From: Pyramidobacter sp.
GTDB taxonomy: Bacteria > Synergistota > Synergistia > Synergistales > Dethiosulfovibrionaceae
Length of the DNA: 32,835 nucleotides
Direction: 5' to 3'
Assembly (NCBI GenBank): GCA_016286835.1
Contig: JAEEUD010000001.1
Location: 1-32,835 of the forward strand
Shown: piece by piece, positions 15,744 through 23,907 of the stretch
Layout of the letters: every line of letters starts with the position of its first letter
How positions within the stretch are numbered: position 1 is the stretch's first letter
Made by a program: the position numbers and the translations under genes
The notes under the pieces: generated by a model
What the model saw: the letters and a program-made list of their open reading frames with translations, nothing else
Told to the model about the DNA's origin: nothing
Databases searched by the model: none

Positions 15744-18543
15744 TCTCAAAAATATCTCTCTGGCTTTGCCGAAGAATAAACTGATCGTCATTACCGGTCC
15801 GTCGGGATCGGGAAAAAGCTCACTTGCCTTTGACACGCTCTACGCCGAAGGTCAGCGCCGTTATGTCGAGTCGCTGTCGTCTTATGCGCGGCAGTTTTTA
15901 GGCGTGCAGAAAAAACCCGACGTGGACGACATCGAAGGCCTTTCGCCGGCCATCTCGATCGAGCAGAAGGGTACGTCCCACAATCCTCGTTCGACTGTCG
16001 GAACGGTCACGGAAATCTATGACTTCCTGCGCCTTCTCTTTGCCCGGGCCGGGACGCCCTATTGCCCGCAGTGCGGCAAGCCGGTCCATCGTTATTCTGT
16101 CGATGAGATCGTCGACCGCATTTACAGCGAACATTCCGGTTCCCGTCTCGAGATCATGGCTCCAGTCGTTCGCGCTAAAAAAGGTGAATTCAAGAATGTC
16201 TTCGCTGCATTGCGCAAGAAAGGCTTCATGCGCGTGCGCGTCGATGGCGAAGTGCTTTGGCTGGAAGAGGACATCCCTCTGGAAAAAAATAAAAAGCATA
16301 GTATCGAGGTCGTCGTTGATCGTCTTTCCGTTCAACCCGACCGCAAGGGGCGTGTTGCCGAAGCTGTGCAGACTGCACTGCAGCTTGGCGAGGGGTTCGT
16401 CCTTGTTGCCGCGGACGGTAAGGAGGACATGCTTACTGAGCGCTTTGTCTGTCCCGATTGCGGGATTTCTCTTCCCGATATCCAGCCAGCGCTGTTTTCC
16501 TTCAATAATCCCCAGGGTGCATGTCCCGACTGTTCGGGACTGGGCAGTCACAGTCATTTTTCTGAGGAACTTTCCGTCAATCCCGAATTGTCTGTCCGTG
16601 ACGGGGCACTGCTGCCTTTTCGTGGCAAGCAGTACATGATGTACCGCCTTGAGCAGCTTGCAAACAAAATCCATCTTGACCTGGACGTGCCTTATAAGAA
16701 TCTGCCTGAGGATCAGAAAGCGATTCTTATGGGCGGCTCTGAGGTTCGGATGCCGTTGCAGTTCGAGCGAGGCGGAGAGATCTCTACCTATCAGGGGCGT
16801 TACGAAGGGTTGCTTCCATGGCTGGAACGGTATTACAACAGCACGGAATCCGAGGCAACGGCAGAAGAGCTGGAACGTTATCGTATTGAAGACGAGTGTC
16901 GTTCATGCCACGGAACGAGACTTCGCCCGGAAGCGCTTTCTGTGCGCTTCTGGGATAAGAATATCGACGAACTTACTTCTATGCCTGTGGTCGATTTTTA
17001 CGAACTAGTCCGGAAACACAAGAACGATCAAGGCCAGAACGAAGTGGTCAGTCAGGTCGTCGTCGAGCTTGAAAAACGACTCAGCTTTCTTGTTGAAGTC
17101 GGCGTTGGCTACCTTACTCTCAAACGTCGTGCCGATACCCTGAGCGGAGGAGAGAGCCAGCGCATACGACTTGCCACGCAGCTCGGTTCGAAGCTGTCAG
17201 GTGTCATGTACGTGCTTGACGAACCGACGATCGGACTTCATTCCCGTGATACAGGCAAGCTCGTCGGTGCGCTTAAATCCGTGCGTGATATGGACAATAC
17301 GGTCATCGTTGTCGAACACGATCGCGATACCATGCTGGCTGCCGATTACCTGGTCGAGATCGGTCCGGCGGCTGGCAGCGGCGGCGGACAGCTCGTCCAG
17401 AGCGGCGACGCCGAATCGTTTCGCCTGACTGATTCGCTCACGGGCCCGTACCTGCGCGGAGATGCCTGCGGTATGGTCCCGTCCGGGCGCCTCGCCCTGC
17501 CGAAAGAGCGCCTTAAGGTGATTGGCGCTTCCGAGCATAACCTGAAAAACATCGACGTAAACATTCCGCTTCATTCTCTTGTGTGCCTGACGGGCGTTTC
17601 CGGGTCCGGAAAAAGTTCGTTGATGTACGACGTGCTTTATCGTGGTCTGCGGCGGAAACTTGATCCGGATTATCGCGACCGTCCCGGAAAACACGACGAT
17701 ATTTTAGGCTGGGAGGAACTGAAAAACGTCTCCATGGTCGATCAAAGTCCGATCGGCCGTACGCCGCGTTCCAACCCCGCTACTTACACCGGCGTCTTTT
17801 CTGCGATTCGCGAACTTTATGCTCAGTTGCCTGAGGCAAAACTGCGCGGTTATACGAGCGGTCGCTTCAGCTTCAACGTTAAGGGCGGACGTTGCGAAGC
17901 CTGCGGCGGAGCGGGGGAGCGCCGCGTATCGATGCTCTTCATGCCTGACGTGTATGTCGAATGTGACGTCTGCCACGGAACGCGCTACAATCGCGAAACG
18001 CTGGAGGTCAAGTTCAAAGGACACAGCATCGCGGACGTCCTCAATCTGTCAGTTGACGAAGCGATCGACCTTTTTCAGGATCTGCCCAGAATCGCCAATA
18101 AACTGCGTTTTTTACAGCGAGCCGGACTAGGTTACATCCATCTCGGCCAGTCGGCGCTCACGCTCAGCGGCGGCGAGGCTCAGCGCGTCAAGCTCGCAAA
18201 GGAACTGAGCAAACGTTTCGGCGGTAATACGCTGTATCTGCTCGACGAACCTTCGACAGGCCTGTTTTATCCTGATGTCGCCCGACTTCTGCATATCCTT
18301 CATGATCTTGTCGATCAGGGGAATTCGGTGTTGCTCATTGAGCATAATATGGACATCATCTGTTCAAGCGATTATGTCATTGACCTGGGCCCCGAAGGTG
18401 GCGCTGCGGGCGGAACTGTTGTTGACGCTGGCACGCCCAGACAGCTTGCCGAGAAGGGAAAAGGCTACACCGCGCAGGCCATTCGCGAATATCTGAAAGA
18501 ATTCCACAAGGAGAGCAAACATGCCAAGGGCCGGAAGAAATAA
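15700..18543 (+). CDS. uvrA: Excinuclease ABC subunit A
   Basis: UvrA is the damage-sensing dimeric ABC ATPase that loads UvrB. The start is GTG 15700 behind AAGGAGG (15682-15688), giving 947 residues, the usual length. Both nucleotide-binding halves are present: Walker A GPSGSGKS (33-40) and a second GVSGSGKSS near residue 633. The signatures TLSGGESQRIRLA and TLSGGEAQRVKLAKEL and zinc-finger cysteines (CPQC; CPDC...CPDC; CEAC...CDVC) are also present. One oddity is that the D-loop of the second ATPase half reads STGLFYPDV, with Phe856 where most UvrA proteins have His; the first half keeps IGLHSRD. The gene overlaps uvrB by 44 and the methyltransferase gene by 23 bases. Confidence 0.97.
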   Translation: MPRQEIVVKNAREHNLKNISLALPKNKLIVITGPSGSGKSSLAFDTLYAEGQRRYVESLSSYARQFLGVQKKPDVDDIEGLSPAISIEQKGTSHNPRSTVGTVTEIYDFLRLLFARAGTPYCPQCGKPVHRYSVDEIVDRIYSEHSGSRLEIMAPVVRAKKGEFKNVFAALRKKGFMRVRVDGEVLWLEEDIPLEKNKKHSIEVVVDRLSVQPDRKGRVAEAVQTALQLGEGFVLVAADGKEDMLTERFVCPDCGISLPDIQPALFSFNNPQGACPDCSGLGSHSHFSEELSVNPELSVRDGALLPFRGKQYMMYRLEQLANKIHLDLDVPYKNLPEDQKAILMGGSEVRMPLQFERGGEISTYQGRYEGLLPWLERYYNSTESEATAEELERYRIEDECRSCHGTRLRPEALSVRFWDKNIDELTSMPVVDFYELVRKHKNDQGQNEVVSQVVVELEKRLSFLVEVGVGYLTLKRRADTLSGGESQRIRLATQLGSKLSGVMYVLDEPTIGLHSRDTGKLVGALKSVRDMDNTVIVVEHDRDTMLAADYLVEIGPAAGSGGGQLVQSGDAESFRLTDSLTGPYLRGDACGMVPSGRLALPKERLKVIGASEHNLKNIDVNIPLHSLVCLTGVSGSGKSSLMYDVLYRGLRRKLDPDYRDRPGKHDDILGWEELKNVSMVDQSPIGRTPRSNPATYTGVFSAIRELYAQLPEAKLRGYTSGRFSFNVKGGRCEACGGAGERRVSMLFMPDVYVECDVCHGTRYNRETLEVKFKGHSIADVLNLSVDEAIDLFQDLPRIANKLRFLQRAGLGYIHLGQSALTLSGGEAQRVKLAKELSKRFGGNTLYLLDEPSTGLFYPDVARLLHILHDLVDQGNSVLLIEHNMDIICSSDYVIDLGPEGGAAGGTVVDAGTPRQLAEKGKGYTAQAIREYLKEFHKESKHAKGRKK

Positions 18544-19441
18544 CAGCAAAGAACAGCGTTTTACTTCTGTCGCGCCTGATAAGAAAGAGCAGCGACAAAT
18601 TAACGATCGACCGCGGCCGGTACGTGTCGCAAAAGACAAAACAGGACAGGCAGTCAGTCGTATGCAGAGTCGCACTGAAAAACTGCCTGACAACGACGTC
18701 TGCTGGGGACGCAATCCTGTCCTCACGCTTTTGCAAAACCGACCTGAATTGTGTCGCAACGTTCTGCTCGCCGAGGGTGCGTCCGACGATTTTCGCGGCA
18801 TGGTCGCGCAGCTGTGCGCTGACTGTGACGTAAGTCTCTCGTTCGTCCGGCGCGACGAACTCGACCGAATGAGCGGAGGCGCGGTCCATCAGGGTGTGGT
18901 TGCTCGCATGAAGCCGGTCCCGTCGGCGGATCTTAATGAGATCGCGGATTCGGTGCCGTCGGATGCACCCGCTCTGATCGTCCTGCTCGATCATTGCCAG
19001 GATCCTCATAATCTCGGCGCTGTCATCCGTACAGCCGAGATCGCAGGAGCCCTCTGTGTGGTCACGCAAAATGATCGCTCTGCAACCGTCAGCGGCACTG
19101 TCGTTAAAACCAGTGCAGGCGCTGCTTTTCGTCTTCCTGTCGCGCAGGTCGTCAATGTCAGCCGCGCGCTTGCCTCGCTGAAAGATAAGGGGTTCTGGGT
19201 CGTCGGTCTCGACCACAAGACAACAGAGACGATATGGAGCGCGCCTCTGCCGGAAAGGCTTGTCCTCGTCGTTGGTTCGGAGGGGGAGGGCATATCCGCA
19301 CTTACAGCTAAAAACTGTGACAAACTTGTAAAGATCCCCATGGCCGGAAAAACGGGTAATCTCAACGCCAGCGTCGCTGCTGCCCTCGGCATGTTCGAGT
19401 GGGCGCGCATCAATGGCTGCGGTAAAGAAATGAGCAAATAA
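18521..19441 (+). CDS. rlmB: 23S rRNA/tRNA 2'-O-ribose methyltransferase (TrmH/SpoU family, RlmB-like)
   Basis: SPOUT-class methyltransferases of this group methylate a ribose in 23S rRNA (RlmB, G2251) or tRNA. The 306-residue protein has a basic, polar N-terminal extension of about 60 residues. The substrate-binding domain begins at VCWGRNPVLTLLQNRP, and the knotted SPOUT domain follows. SPOUT motifs are LDHCQDPHNLGAVIRTAEIAG (motif 1, about 151-171, shown from its second residue), VVGSEGEGIS (motif 2) and KIPMAGKTGNLNASVAAALG (motif 3). The start ATG 18521 lies behind AAGGAGAG inside the end of uvrA. RlmB is the best match, but substrate specificity cannot be fixed from sequence alone. Confidence 0.88.
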   Translation: MPRAGRNNSKEQRFTSVAPDKKEQRQINDRPRPVRVAKDKTGQAVSRMQSRTEKLPDNDVCWGRNPVLTLLQNRPELCRNVLLAEGASDDFRGMVAQLCADCDVSLSFVRRDELDRMSGGAVHQGVVARMKPVPSADLNEIADSVPSDAPALIVLLDHCQDPHNLGAVIRTAEIAGALCVVTQNDRSATVSGTVVKTSAGAAFRLPVAQVVNVSRALASLKDKGFWVVGLDHKTTETIWSAPLPERLVLVVGSEGEGISALTAKNCDKLVKIPMAGKTGNLNASVAAALGMFEWARINGCGKEMSK

Positions 19442-19461
19442 TCTTTGAGGAGGTCTCTAAA

Positions 19462-20283
19462 ATGGATGTTAAATCGCTTCGCCCCATTATCGTAGGCGGC
19501 GGCAACCTTGGCGGTTCTGTCGCGCGAGGACTGAAACGTGCCGGCGTTCGCCCAATCGTTGTGCAGATTCGAGAGCCGAATTTTGACAAGCTTGTTGCCG
19601 ATGGAATCGAAACGTATGAGACGCTGGCAGAGGCGCTGCCGCTCGCAAGCGGACCGATCTTCATCGCGCTCAAGCCCTGGCTCATGCAGCCCTGGTGCTC
19701 TGAACACAGCGCAGCTCTTGCAGAACGCACGGTCGTTTCTTGTGCGGCGCTCGTCGAATTGGAATTGCTTAAAAAAGCGGCTCCTCTCGCTCATTGGGGG
19801 CGGATCATGACCAACATCGCCTCTGCCGTCGGAGCAGGATTTACCGGGGTTGCGCGCGGTGATCTTGATAATGACGAGACGGAAACTGTTGTGGGATTGT
19901 GCCGCACATTCGGCGACGCTATGCTCGTGAGCGAAAAAGATCTCGACGGCGTGATCTGTCTCTCCGGTTCTGCCATTGCTTATGTCTTTGAATTGCTTGA
20001 AGGCTTTATCCAAGGAGGGCTTGCAGTTGGCATGAAAGGCGATGTCTCGCTTCGCGCCGGGATCGCGACGCTTAAAGGCGCGGCTGAGCTGGCGGCTTTG
20101 CGGGGAGACCACCCTGCGGTGCTCAAAGATGCCGTCTGCACTCCTGGCGGGACGACGATCGCTGGGTGCAGAGAGTTGCAAAAGCTTGGTTTCAAGAGTG
20201 CTTTTATCGAAGCACTGATTGCCACGGCCGAAAAGACGAAAGCGGGAACTGAAGCATTTAACAAAGCTGCCGGCAAGGCGTAA
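19462..20283 (+). CDS. proC: Pyrroline-5-carboxylate reductase
   Basis: ProC reduces 1-pyrroline-5-carboxylate to proline with NAD(P)H, the last step of proline synthesis. The 273-residue protein has the Rossmann motif GGGNLGGSVARGL (12-24). The C-terminal signature includes LKDAVCTPGGTTIAGCRELQ and the closing helix AFIEALIATAEKTKA. The start ATG 19462 lies 9 bases behind GAGGAGG. It follows the methyltransferase gene by 20 bases and may be co-transcribed with it. No terminator was seen in the 82 bases between its stop and the tRNA-Val promoter. Confidence 0.94.
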   Translation: MDVKSLRPIIVGGGNLGGSVARGLKRAGVRPIVVQIREPNFDKLVADGIETYETLAEALPLASGPIFIALKPWLMQPWCSEHSAALAERTVVSCAALVELELLKKAAPLAHWGRIMTNIASAVGAGFTGVARGDLDNDETETVVGLCRTFGDAMLVSEKDLDGVICLSGSAIAYVFELLEGFIQGGLAVGMKGDVSLRAGIATLKGAAELAALRGDHPAVLKDAVCTPGGTTIAGCRELQKLGFKSAFIEALIATAEKTKAGTEAFNKAAGKA

Positions 20284-20365
20284 GCACATTTAAAAACGAG
20301 TGGAATCGAATTTTAAGCCCTTTATTTGTTATGGCACTCCTTCGAGCCCTTCCGCTATTTGCTAC

Positions 20366-20394
20366 TTGACAGGAAGCGAATGAAAAGGTAGAAT
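20366..20394 (+). promoter_or_regulatory. Sigma70 promoter of tRNA-Val
   Basis: A perfect TTGACA (20366-20371) and TAGAAT (20389-20394) are spaced by exactly 17 bases. The predicted start near 20401 is about 17 bases before the mature tRNA. Confidence 0.9.
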
Positions 20395-20417
20395 TCCATT
20401 TGTTGCGGTCACGCGAT

Positions 20418-20492
20418 GGGTGATTAGCTCAGAGGAAGAGCGCTTCCCTGACACGGAAGAGGTCACAAGTTCGATTCTTGTATCACCCACCA
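20418..20492 (+). tRNA. tRNA-Val (anticodon GAC)
   Basis: A 75-nt cloverleaf: acceptor GGGTGAT/ATCACCC, D arm GCTC...GAGC, anticodon stem CTTCC/GGAAG around loop CTGACAC (anticodon GAC), and T arm with GTTCGATTC. The 3' CCA is encoded. It is a single-gene unit with its own promoter and terminator. Confidence 0.96.
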
Positions 20493-20502
20493 TGAATTAT
20501 TT

Positions 20503-20529
20503 GAGCACTCGTTTTGAGTGCTCTTTTTT
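20503..20529 (+). terminator. Rho-independent terminator of tRNA-Val
   Basis: A perfect 8-bp stem GAGCACTC/GAGTGCTC (20503-20510 and 20516-20523, 5-base loop) is followed by six T. It begins 10 bases after the tRNA CCA end. Confidence 0.92.
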
Positions 20530-20608
20530 ATTAGTTTGAAGAATCTATTGAATATCTTCTTTGATGATAATAAAATAAATCTAAATTATGAGGAATGGCA
20601 AAAAGCCG

Positions 20609-20637
20609 TTGTAATTTTTTGCAAAATGGGTTAGACT
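20609..20637 (+). promoter_or_regulatory. Probable sigma70 promoter for acpS-nnr-tsaE-tsaB
   Basis: TTGTAA (20609-20614) and TAGACT (20632-20637) are spaced by 17 bases in an AT-rich gap. The predicted start near 20644 would coincide with the GGTGAG ribosome binding site, leaving a leader of only about 10 bases before the acpS ATG. Confidence 0.5.
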
Positions 20638-20653
20638 ACGGACGGTGAGAAAA

Positions 20654-21028
20654 ATGATAGCGGGAGTTGGGCTTGATCTCTGCAACGTCGAACGGATGAA
20701 ACACGCTTGCGAATCTGAAGCGTTTTGTCGTAAAGTTTATACCGAACGCGAACTTGCCTACGCTGCTGAACGTGCGCGACGTGCGGAGACGCTCGCAGGA
20801 ATGTTTGCAGCTAAAGAAGCTTTTGCAAAAGCAACGGGGCTGGGTATTTCACGCATTGGGTTAAAGAGTGTCGAAGTTGTTCATGGTCCTGAGGGCAAAC
20901 CTACGTTGTTCATCGCGGAGGGCTGTCCGTTGCCCGATTATCTGCGAAAATCCCGCCTTTTTCTTTCGATTTCTCACGATGCCGGCATCGCTGCAGCTGT
21001 CGTTGTGATCGAAACGGAAGGGGAATAG
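20654..21028 (+). CDS. acpS: Holo-[acyl-carrier-protein] synthase
   Basis: AcpS transfers 4'-phosphopantetheine from CoA to acyl carrier protein, activating fatty-acid synthesis. The protein has 124 residues from ATG 20654, with GGTGA (20644-20648) 5 bases upstream; a GTG at 20645 is inside that site and is unlikely. The family motifs are GVGLDLCNVERM, which carries the metal-binding Asp, and FAAKEAFAKATGLG, which carries the catalytic Glu and Lys. The C-terminal LFLSISHDAGIAAAVVV is also typical. The next gene starts 3 bases after its stop, so the two are co-transcribed; acpS next to nnr is a common arrangement. Confidence 0.95.
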   Translation: MIAGVGLDLCNVERMKHACESEAFCRKVYTERELAYAAERARRAETLAGMFAAKEAFAKATGLGISRIGLKSVEVVHGPEGKPTLFIAEGCPLPDYLRKSRLFLSISHDAGIAAAVVVIETEGE

Positions 21029-21031
21029 ACG

Positions 21032-22513
21032 ATGGTTCCGTGGTATTCGACGGCTGCTGTTCGTTCTCTGGATGAACAGCTTGTAGAGTTGGGCGTTCAT
21101 GGCCTCGAACTTATGGAACGCGTTGGCAACGGTATCGCCTCTTTTGTACTCGATCGTCTTTCTCCAAAAAGCGTCCTCATCCTTGCGGGGGCCGGAAACA
21201 ATGGAGGCGACGGATTCGTCATAGCTCGCCTTCTTGCAGAGAACAACGTGCCCGTATGCGTTGTTCTCAGTCATCCGCAGTCCCGCTCGACCGGCAATGC
21301 TGCGATCAATCTGCAACGTCTCAGCGAATCTGTGCGTGTCATAGAAAGCATCTCTTTGACGGACGAGCAGTTGGATTCGCTGTTTTCTTCTTATGAACTC
21401 GTTGTCGATGCTTTGCTCGGAACTGGCATCTGCGGCGAACCTCGCGGAGAAACAGCGCGTCTGATTTCAGCATTGAACAAGGCTCGCAGTGGAAAGAGCG
21501 TTTTGGCTGTCGACGTGCCGAGTGGTGTTGAAAGCCCGCGGGCTGTTGAGGCAAGCTGGACATGTACTGCCGCTGCACGCAAAATCCCGTGTGCAACCGG
21601 GCATGGCTCTGCGGTCAGTGGTGAGATTGTTCCGATCATCCTTGATGAACGTGCAGAATCTCTTTTAGGCGTGCCTTATGCTTTAGAGTTGGAAAAGCGT
21701 GATGTTTGCGAATTTATGCCGAAACATCAGACTGACGATCATAAAGGAAGCCGCGGCGGGGTGCTCATCGTTGCCGGCTCTGAACGGTATAAAGGAGCGG
21801 CCGTGCTGGCTGCACGCGGTGCTTTGCGCGCTGGGGCTGGCCTTGTTGTTCTGGCTTCAACTGCAAAAGTTTGCGATGCATTGCCTGTTGTACTGCCGGA
21901 ATGTATCGCAGAGCCTCTGGACAACACTGAGAAGCTGTGCGATGTGATTGCCCGCTGGCAAAATCGTTGCCAGGCTCTTGTCATCGGTCCGGGACTTGAC
22001 CGCGACGAGCGCGCGAGAGAGCTTTGCCGGATCGCCGCGGCTTGGAATGCCGTGTCTCTATGGGATGGCGACGGGCTGTATTGGCTGGCCCAGGATTCGC
22101 TTGCTCCTGTGGCTTGCTGTCTGACGCCCCATGAAGGCGAGGCAGCACGGCTACTGCACATCGAGAAGCTTACATGCAATCGTTTTGAATCCGCTTTGCA
22201 GATCGCCGAAAACGGGAGAACAGTATTGCTGAAAGGGTATCGTTCGATCATCGCAGAATGCGGGCAATTGCCTTTGATCATTCCGCGTGGCGATCGTACG
22301 CTTTCCATCCCCGGCTCCGGCGATGTGCTCTCAGGCGTGTGCGGCGCGTTTCTTGCCGCAGGTTTAACACGCCGTAATGCACTCGCACTCGGCGCATGGT
22401 GCCATGGTTCTGCCGGGGAGCGTCTGGGCCGTGAAAAAGGTCTTGACGGCGTGCTGGCCAGTGAAGTTGCGGACATGATCCCGAAGGTTTTGAAAGAGCT
22501 GGGACAGATATGA
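21032..22513 (+). CDS. nnr: Bifunctional NAD(P)HX epimerase / ADP-dependent NAD(P)HX dehydratase
   Basis: Nnr repairs hydrated, inactive NADH and NADPH. The N-terminal YjeF_N domain (about 1-215) epimerises the R form to S, and the C-terminal ribokinase-like domain dehydrates the S form using ADP. Epimerase motifs are AGAGNNGGDGFVIARLL and VVDALLGTGICG, followed by VDVPSGVES. Dehydratase motifs are VLIVAGSERYKGAAVLAARG, VIGPGLDRDE and WDGDGLYWL. LTPHEGEAARLL and the anion-hole segment PGSGDVLSGVCGAFLAAGL complete the set; the latter has GSGD where GTGD is more usual. The protein has 493 residues. The stop overlaps the tsaE start by four bases. Confidence 0.95.
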   Translation: MVPWYSTAAVRSLDEQLVELGVHGLELMERVGNGIASFVLDRLSPKSVLILAGAGNNGGDGFVIARLLAENNVPVCVVLSHPQSRSTGNAAINLQRLSESVRVIESISLTDEQLDSLFSSYELVVDALLGTGICGEPRGETARLISALNKARSGKSVLAVDVPSGVESPRAVEASWTCTAAARKIPCATGHGSAVSGEIVPIILDERAESLLGVPYALELEKRDVCEFMPKHQTDDHKGSRGGVLIVAGSERYKGAAVLAARGALRAGAGLVVLASTAKVCDALPVVLPECIAEPLDNTEKLCDVIARWQNRCQALVIGPGLDRDERARELCRIAAAWNAVSLWDGDGLYWLAQDSLAPVACCLTPHEGEAARLLHIEKLTCNRFESALQIAENGRTVLLKGYRSIIAECGQLPLIIPRGDRTLSIPGSGDVLSGVCGAFLAAGLTRRNALALGAWCHGSAGERLGREKGLDGVLASEVADMIPKVLKELGQI

Positions 22514-22998
22514 TACAATTACAGCATAACTTGAGTGCTTTGACCCTGCTTCTTGACGATCTGAACGATACAGGCATGTTAGGGCAGAAGATTGCCTCTG
22601 TGTTGTCCCCGGGAATGACAATCCTTCTGGAAGGTGAGCTTGGCGCGGGAAAAACGACGCTGGTGCGTGAGATTTGCCGCGCGCTCGGCTGGAAACGCAC
22701 GTGCAGCCCTTCGTTTGCGCTCGTCAATGAATACGCACGGGCGCGGATTCCTGTTGCGCATGCTGACCTATATCGCATCGAGCACGCCGATTCCCGCGAT
22801 TTTGGACTCGACGAATATCTCGACGACGGCTGGATCCTTCTTATTGAATGGCCGGATCGTCTGGACAATTCGGATTTTCCGGATGTTTGGCGTTGTCAGA
22901 TCGCACATGGCAACGGTGAGTCCCGTTTGATCTCGTTTTCTGCGAAAGGGGAAAAAGCGGTGGATGCGTTGAAACGTCTGGAGAATTCTTTGAAATGA
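22510..22998 (+). CDS. tsaE: tRNA threonylcarbamoyladenosine biosynthesis ATPase TsaE
   Basis: TsaE is the small ATPase that drives the TsaB-TsaD complex making t6A37 in ANN-decoding tRNAs. The 162-residue protein has the P-loop GELGAGKTT (42-50), then SPSFALVNEYARARIPVAHADLYRI compressed into the usual region near 74-98 (SPSFALVNEY and HADLYRI are the key parts). LLIEWPDRL is the other family motif. The ribosome binding site is weak and the ATG overlaps the nnr stop, pointing to coupled translation. It overlaps tsaB by four bases. The partner gene tsaD is not in the window. Confidence 0.94.
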   Translation: MIQLQHNLSALTLLLDDLNDTGMLGQKIASVLSPGMTILLEGELGAGKTTLVREICRALGWKRTCSPSFALVNEYARARIPVAHADLYRIEHADSRDFGLDEYLDDGWILLIEWPDRLDNSDFPDVWRCQIAHGNGESRLISFSAKGEKAVDALKRLENSLK

Positions 22999-23651
22999 AT
23001 GGTATAATTCTCTTAGCGATAGACTGCTCGAACCGCTGGACAAGCCTGGGACTTTCTGTGTCGGGGAGAGTGACTGGAGTCGATCTGGATCTTGGTCGAA
23101 AACAGGCTGCTGATCTTCCTGCCGAAGTTGAAAAGCTGCTGTTGCATGAAGGTATTACTCTCAGTCAACTGACACACATCGGAGTAACGGTCGGCCCCGG
23201 ATATTTTACCGGCCTTCGTATTGGTATGGCGTATGCTTCCGCACTGGCGATGGCGCTCGACATAAACGTGATTCCTCTAAGCAGTCTTGAAGCTGTCTTA
23301 TATGCCATACCAGAATATGCCGCGGGTGTGAAGGTCCCGCTGATAGCTGCTTCACGCGAACGGGTTTTCTCAGCGGCTTGGCGGGAAGGAATTCCTTTTC
23401 TGTCTGAGCGCGAACGATCCCGTGAGGAGCTTATGAGTGACCTCGGAGACACTGCGGAACAGGCGGAACTGTGGGCCGTGGATGACGCGCGCCTTTTTGC
23501 GACCGGTAGCAGGGGTGGAGTACATTTCCTGAGTTCTCCGAGCGGAGCCGCAATCGCCGAGTTGGCAGCAGAACGCGTCGAAAACAGTATAAAGCCGGAC
23601 AGCCTGAGAGCGCGCTATCTGCGCGAACCAGGACTTGGACGTTCTTTATAG
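22995..23651 (+). CDS. tsaB: tRNA threonylcarbamoyladenosine biosynthesis protein TsaB
   Basis: TsaB is the non-catalytic ASKHA-fold partner of TsaD in t6A synthesis. The 218-residue protein opens with ILLAIDCSNRWTSLGLSV and has the family signature VTVGPGYFTGLRIGMAYASA. The C-terminal half, as in most TsaB proteins, is poorly conserved. The ATG overlaps the tsaE stop (ATGA). It is the last gene of the acpS-nnr-tsaE-tsaB unit; rimI and tsaD, which often follow, are absent and korD begins 46 bases later. Confidence 0.92.
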   Translation: MNGIILLAIDCSNRWTSLGLSVSGRVTGVDLDLGRKQAADLPAEVEKLLLHEGITLSQLTHIGVTVGPGYFTGLRIGMAYASALAMALDINVIPLSSLEAVLYAIPEYAAGVKVPLIAASRERVFSAAWREGIPFLSERERSREELMSDLGDTAEQAELWAVDDARLFATGSRGGVHFLSSPSGAAIAELAAERVENSIKPDSLRARYLREPGLGRSL

Positions 23652-23697
23652 ATTTGCAGTATGGGGGAAGTTGTTTCTATCTTTTGTGGAGGTGAAG

Positions 23698-23907
23698 GTG
23701 TTGGCCAAGAAGTTTGAGGTGTCAATCAACAAGCCTTGGTGCAAGGGATGCAGCCTGTGCGTGCATGTCTGCCCCAAGAAAGTGCTCGAGCTGAACGAAC
23801 GAGTGAAGTGTGAGGCTGTGCGCCAAGAGGACTGCATCGGTTGCAGATCGTGCGAGAATATCTGCCCCGATCTTGCGATCACTGTGCGAGAGGAAGGGAC
23901 GAACTAA
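23698..23907 (+). CDS. korD: 2-oxoacid:ferredoxin oxidoreductase, delta (2[4Fe-4S] ferredoxin) subunit
   Basis: This 69-residue subunit carries electrons from the catalytic subunits to ferredoxin. It has two complete [4Fe-4S] motifs: CKGCSLCVHVCP (Cys 15, 18, 21, 25) and CIGCRSCENICP (Cys 46, 49, 52, 56). The start is GTG 23698, with GGAGGTGA (23688-23695) just upstream; the next codon, TTG 23701, sits 8 bases after GGAGG and is equally possible. The frame is open further upstream, but that part overlaps tsaB and is not family-like. Its TAA shares a base with the korA ATG. It is the first gene of the four-gene operon. Confidence 0.94.
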   Translation: MLAKKFEVSINKPWCKGCSLCVHVCPKKVLELNERVKCEAVRQEDCIGCRSCENICPDLAITVREEGTN

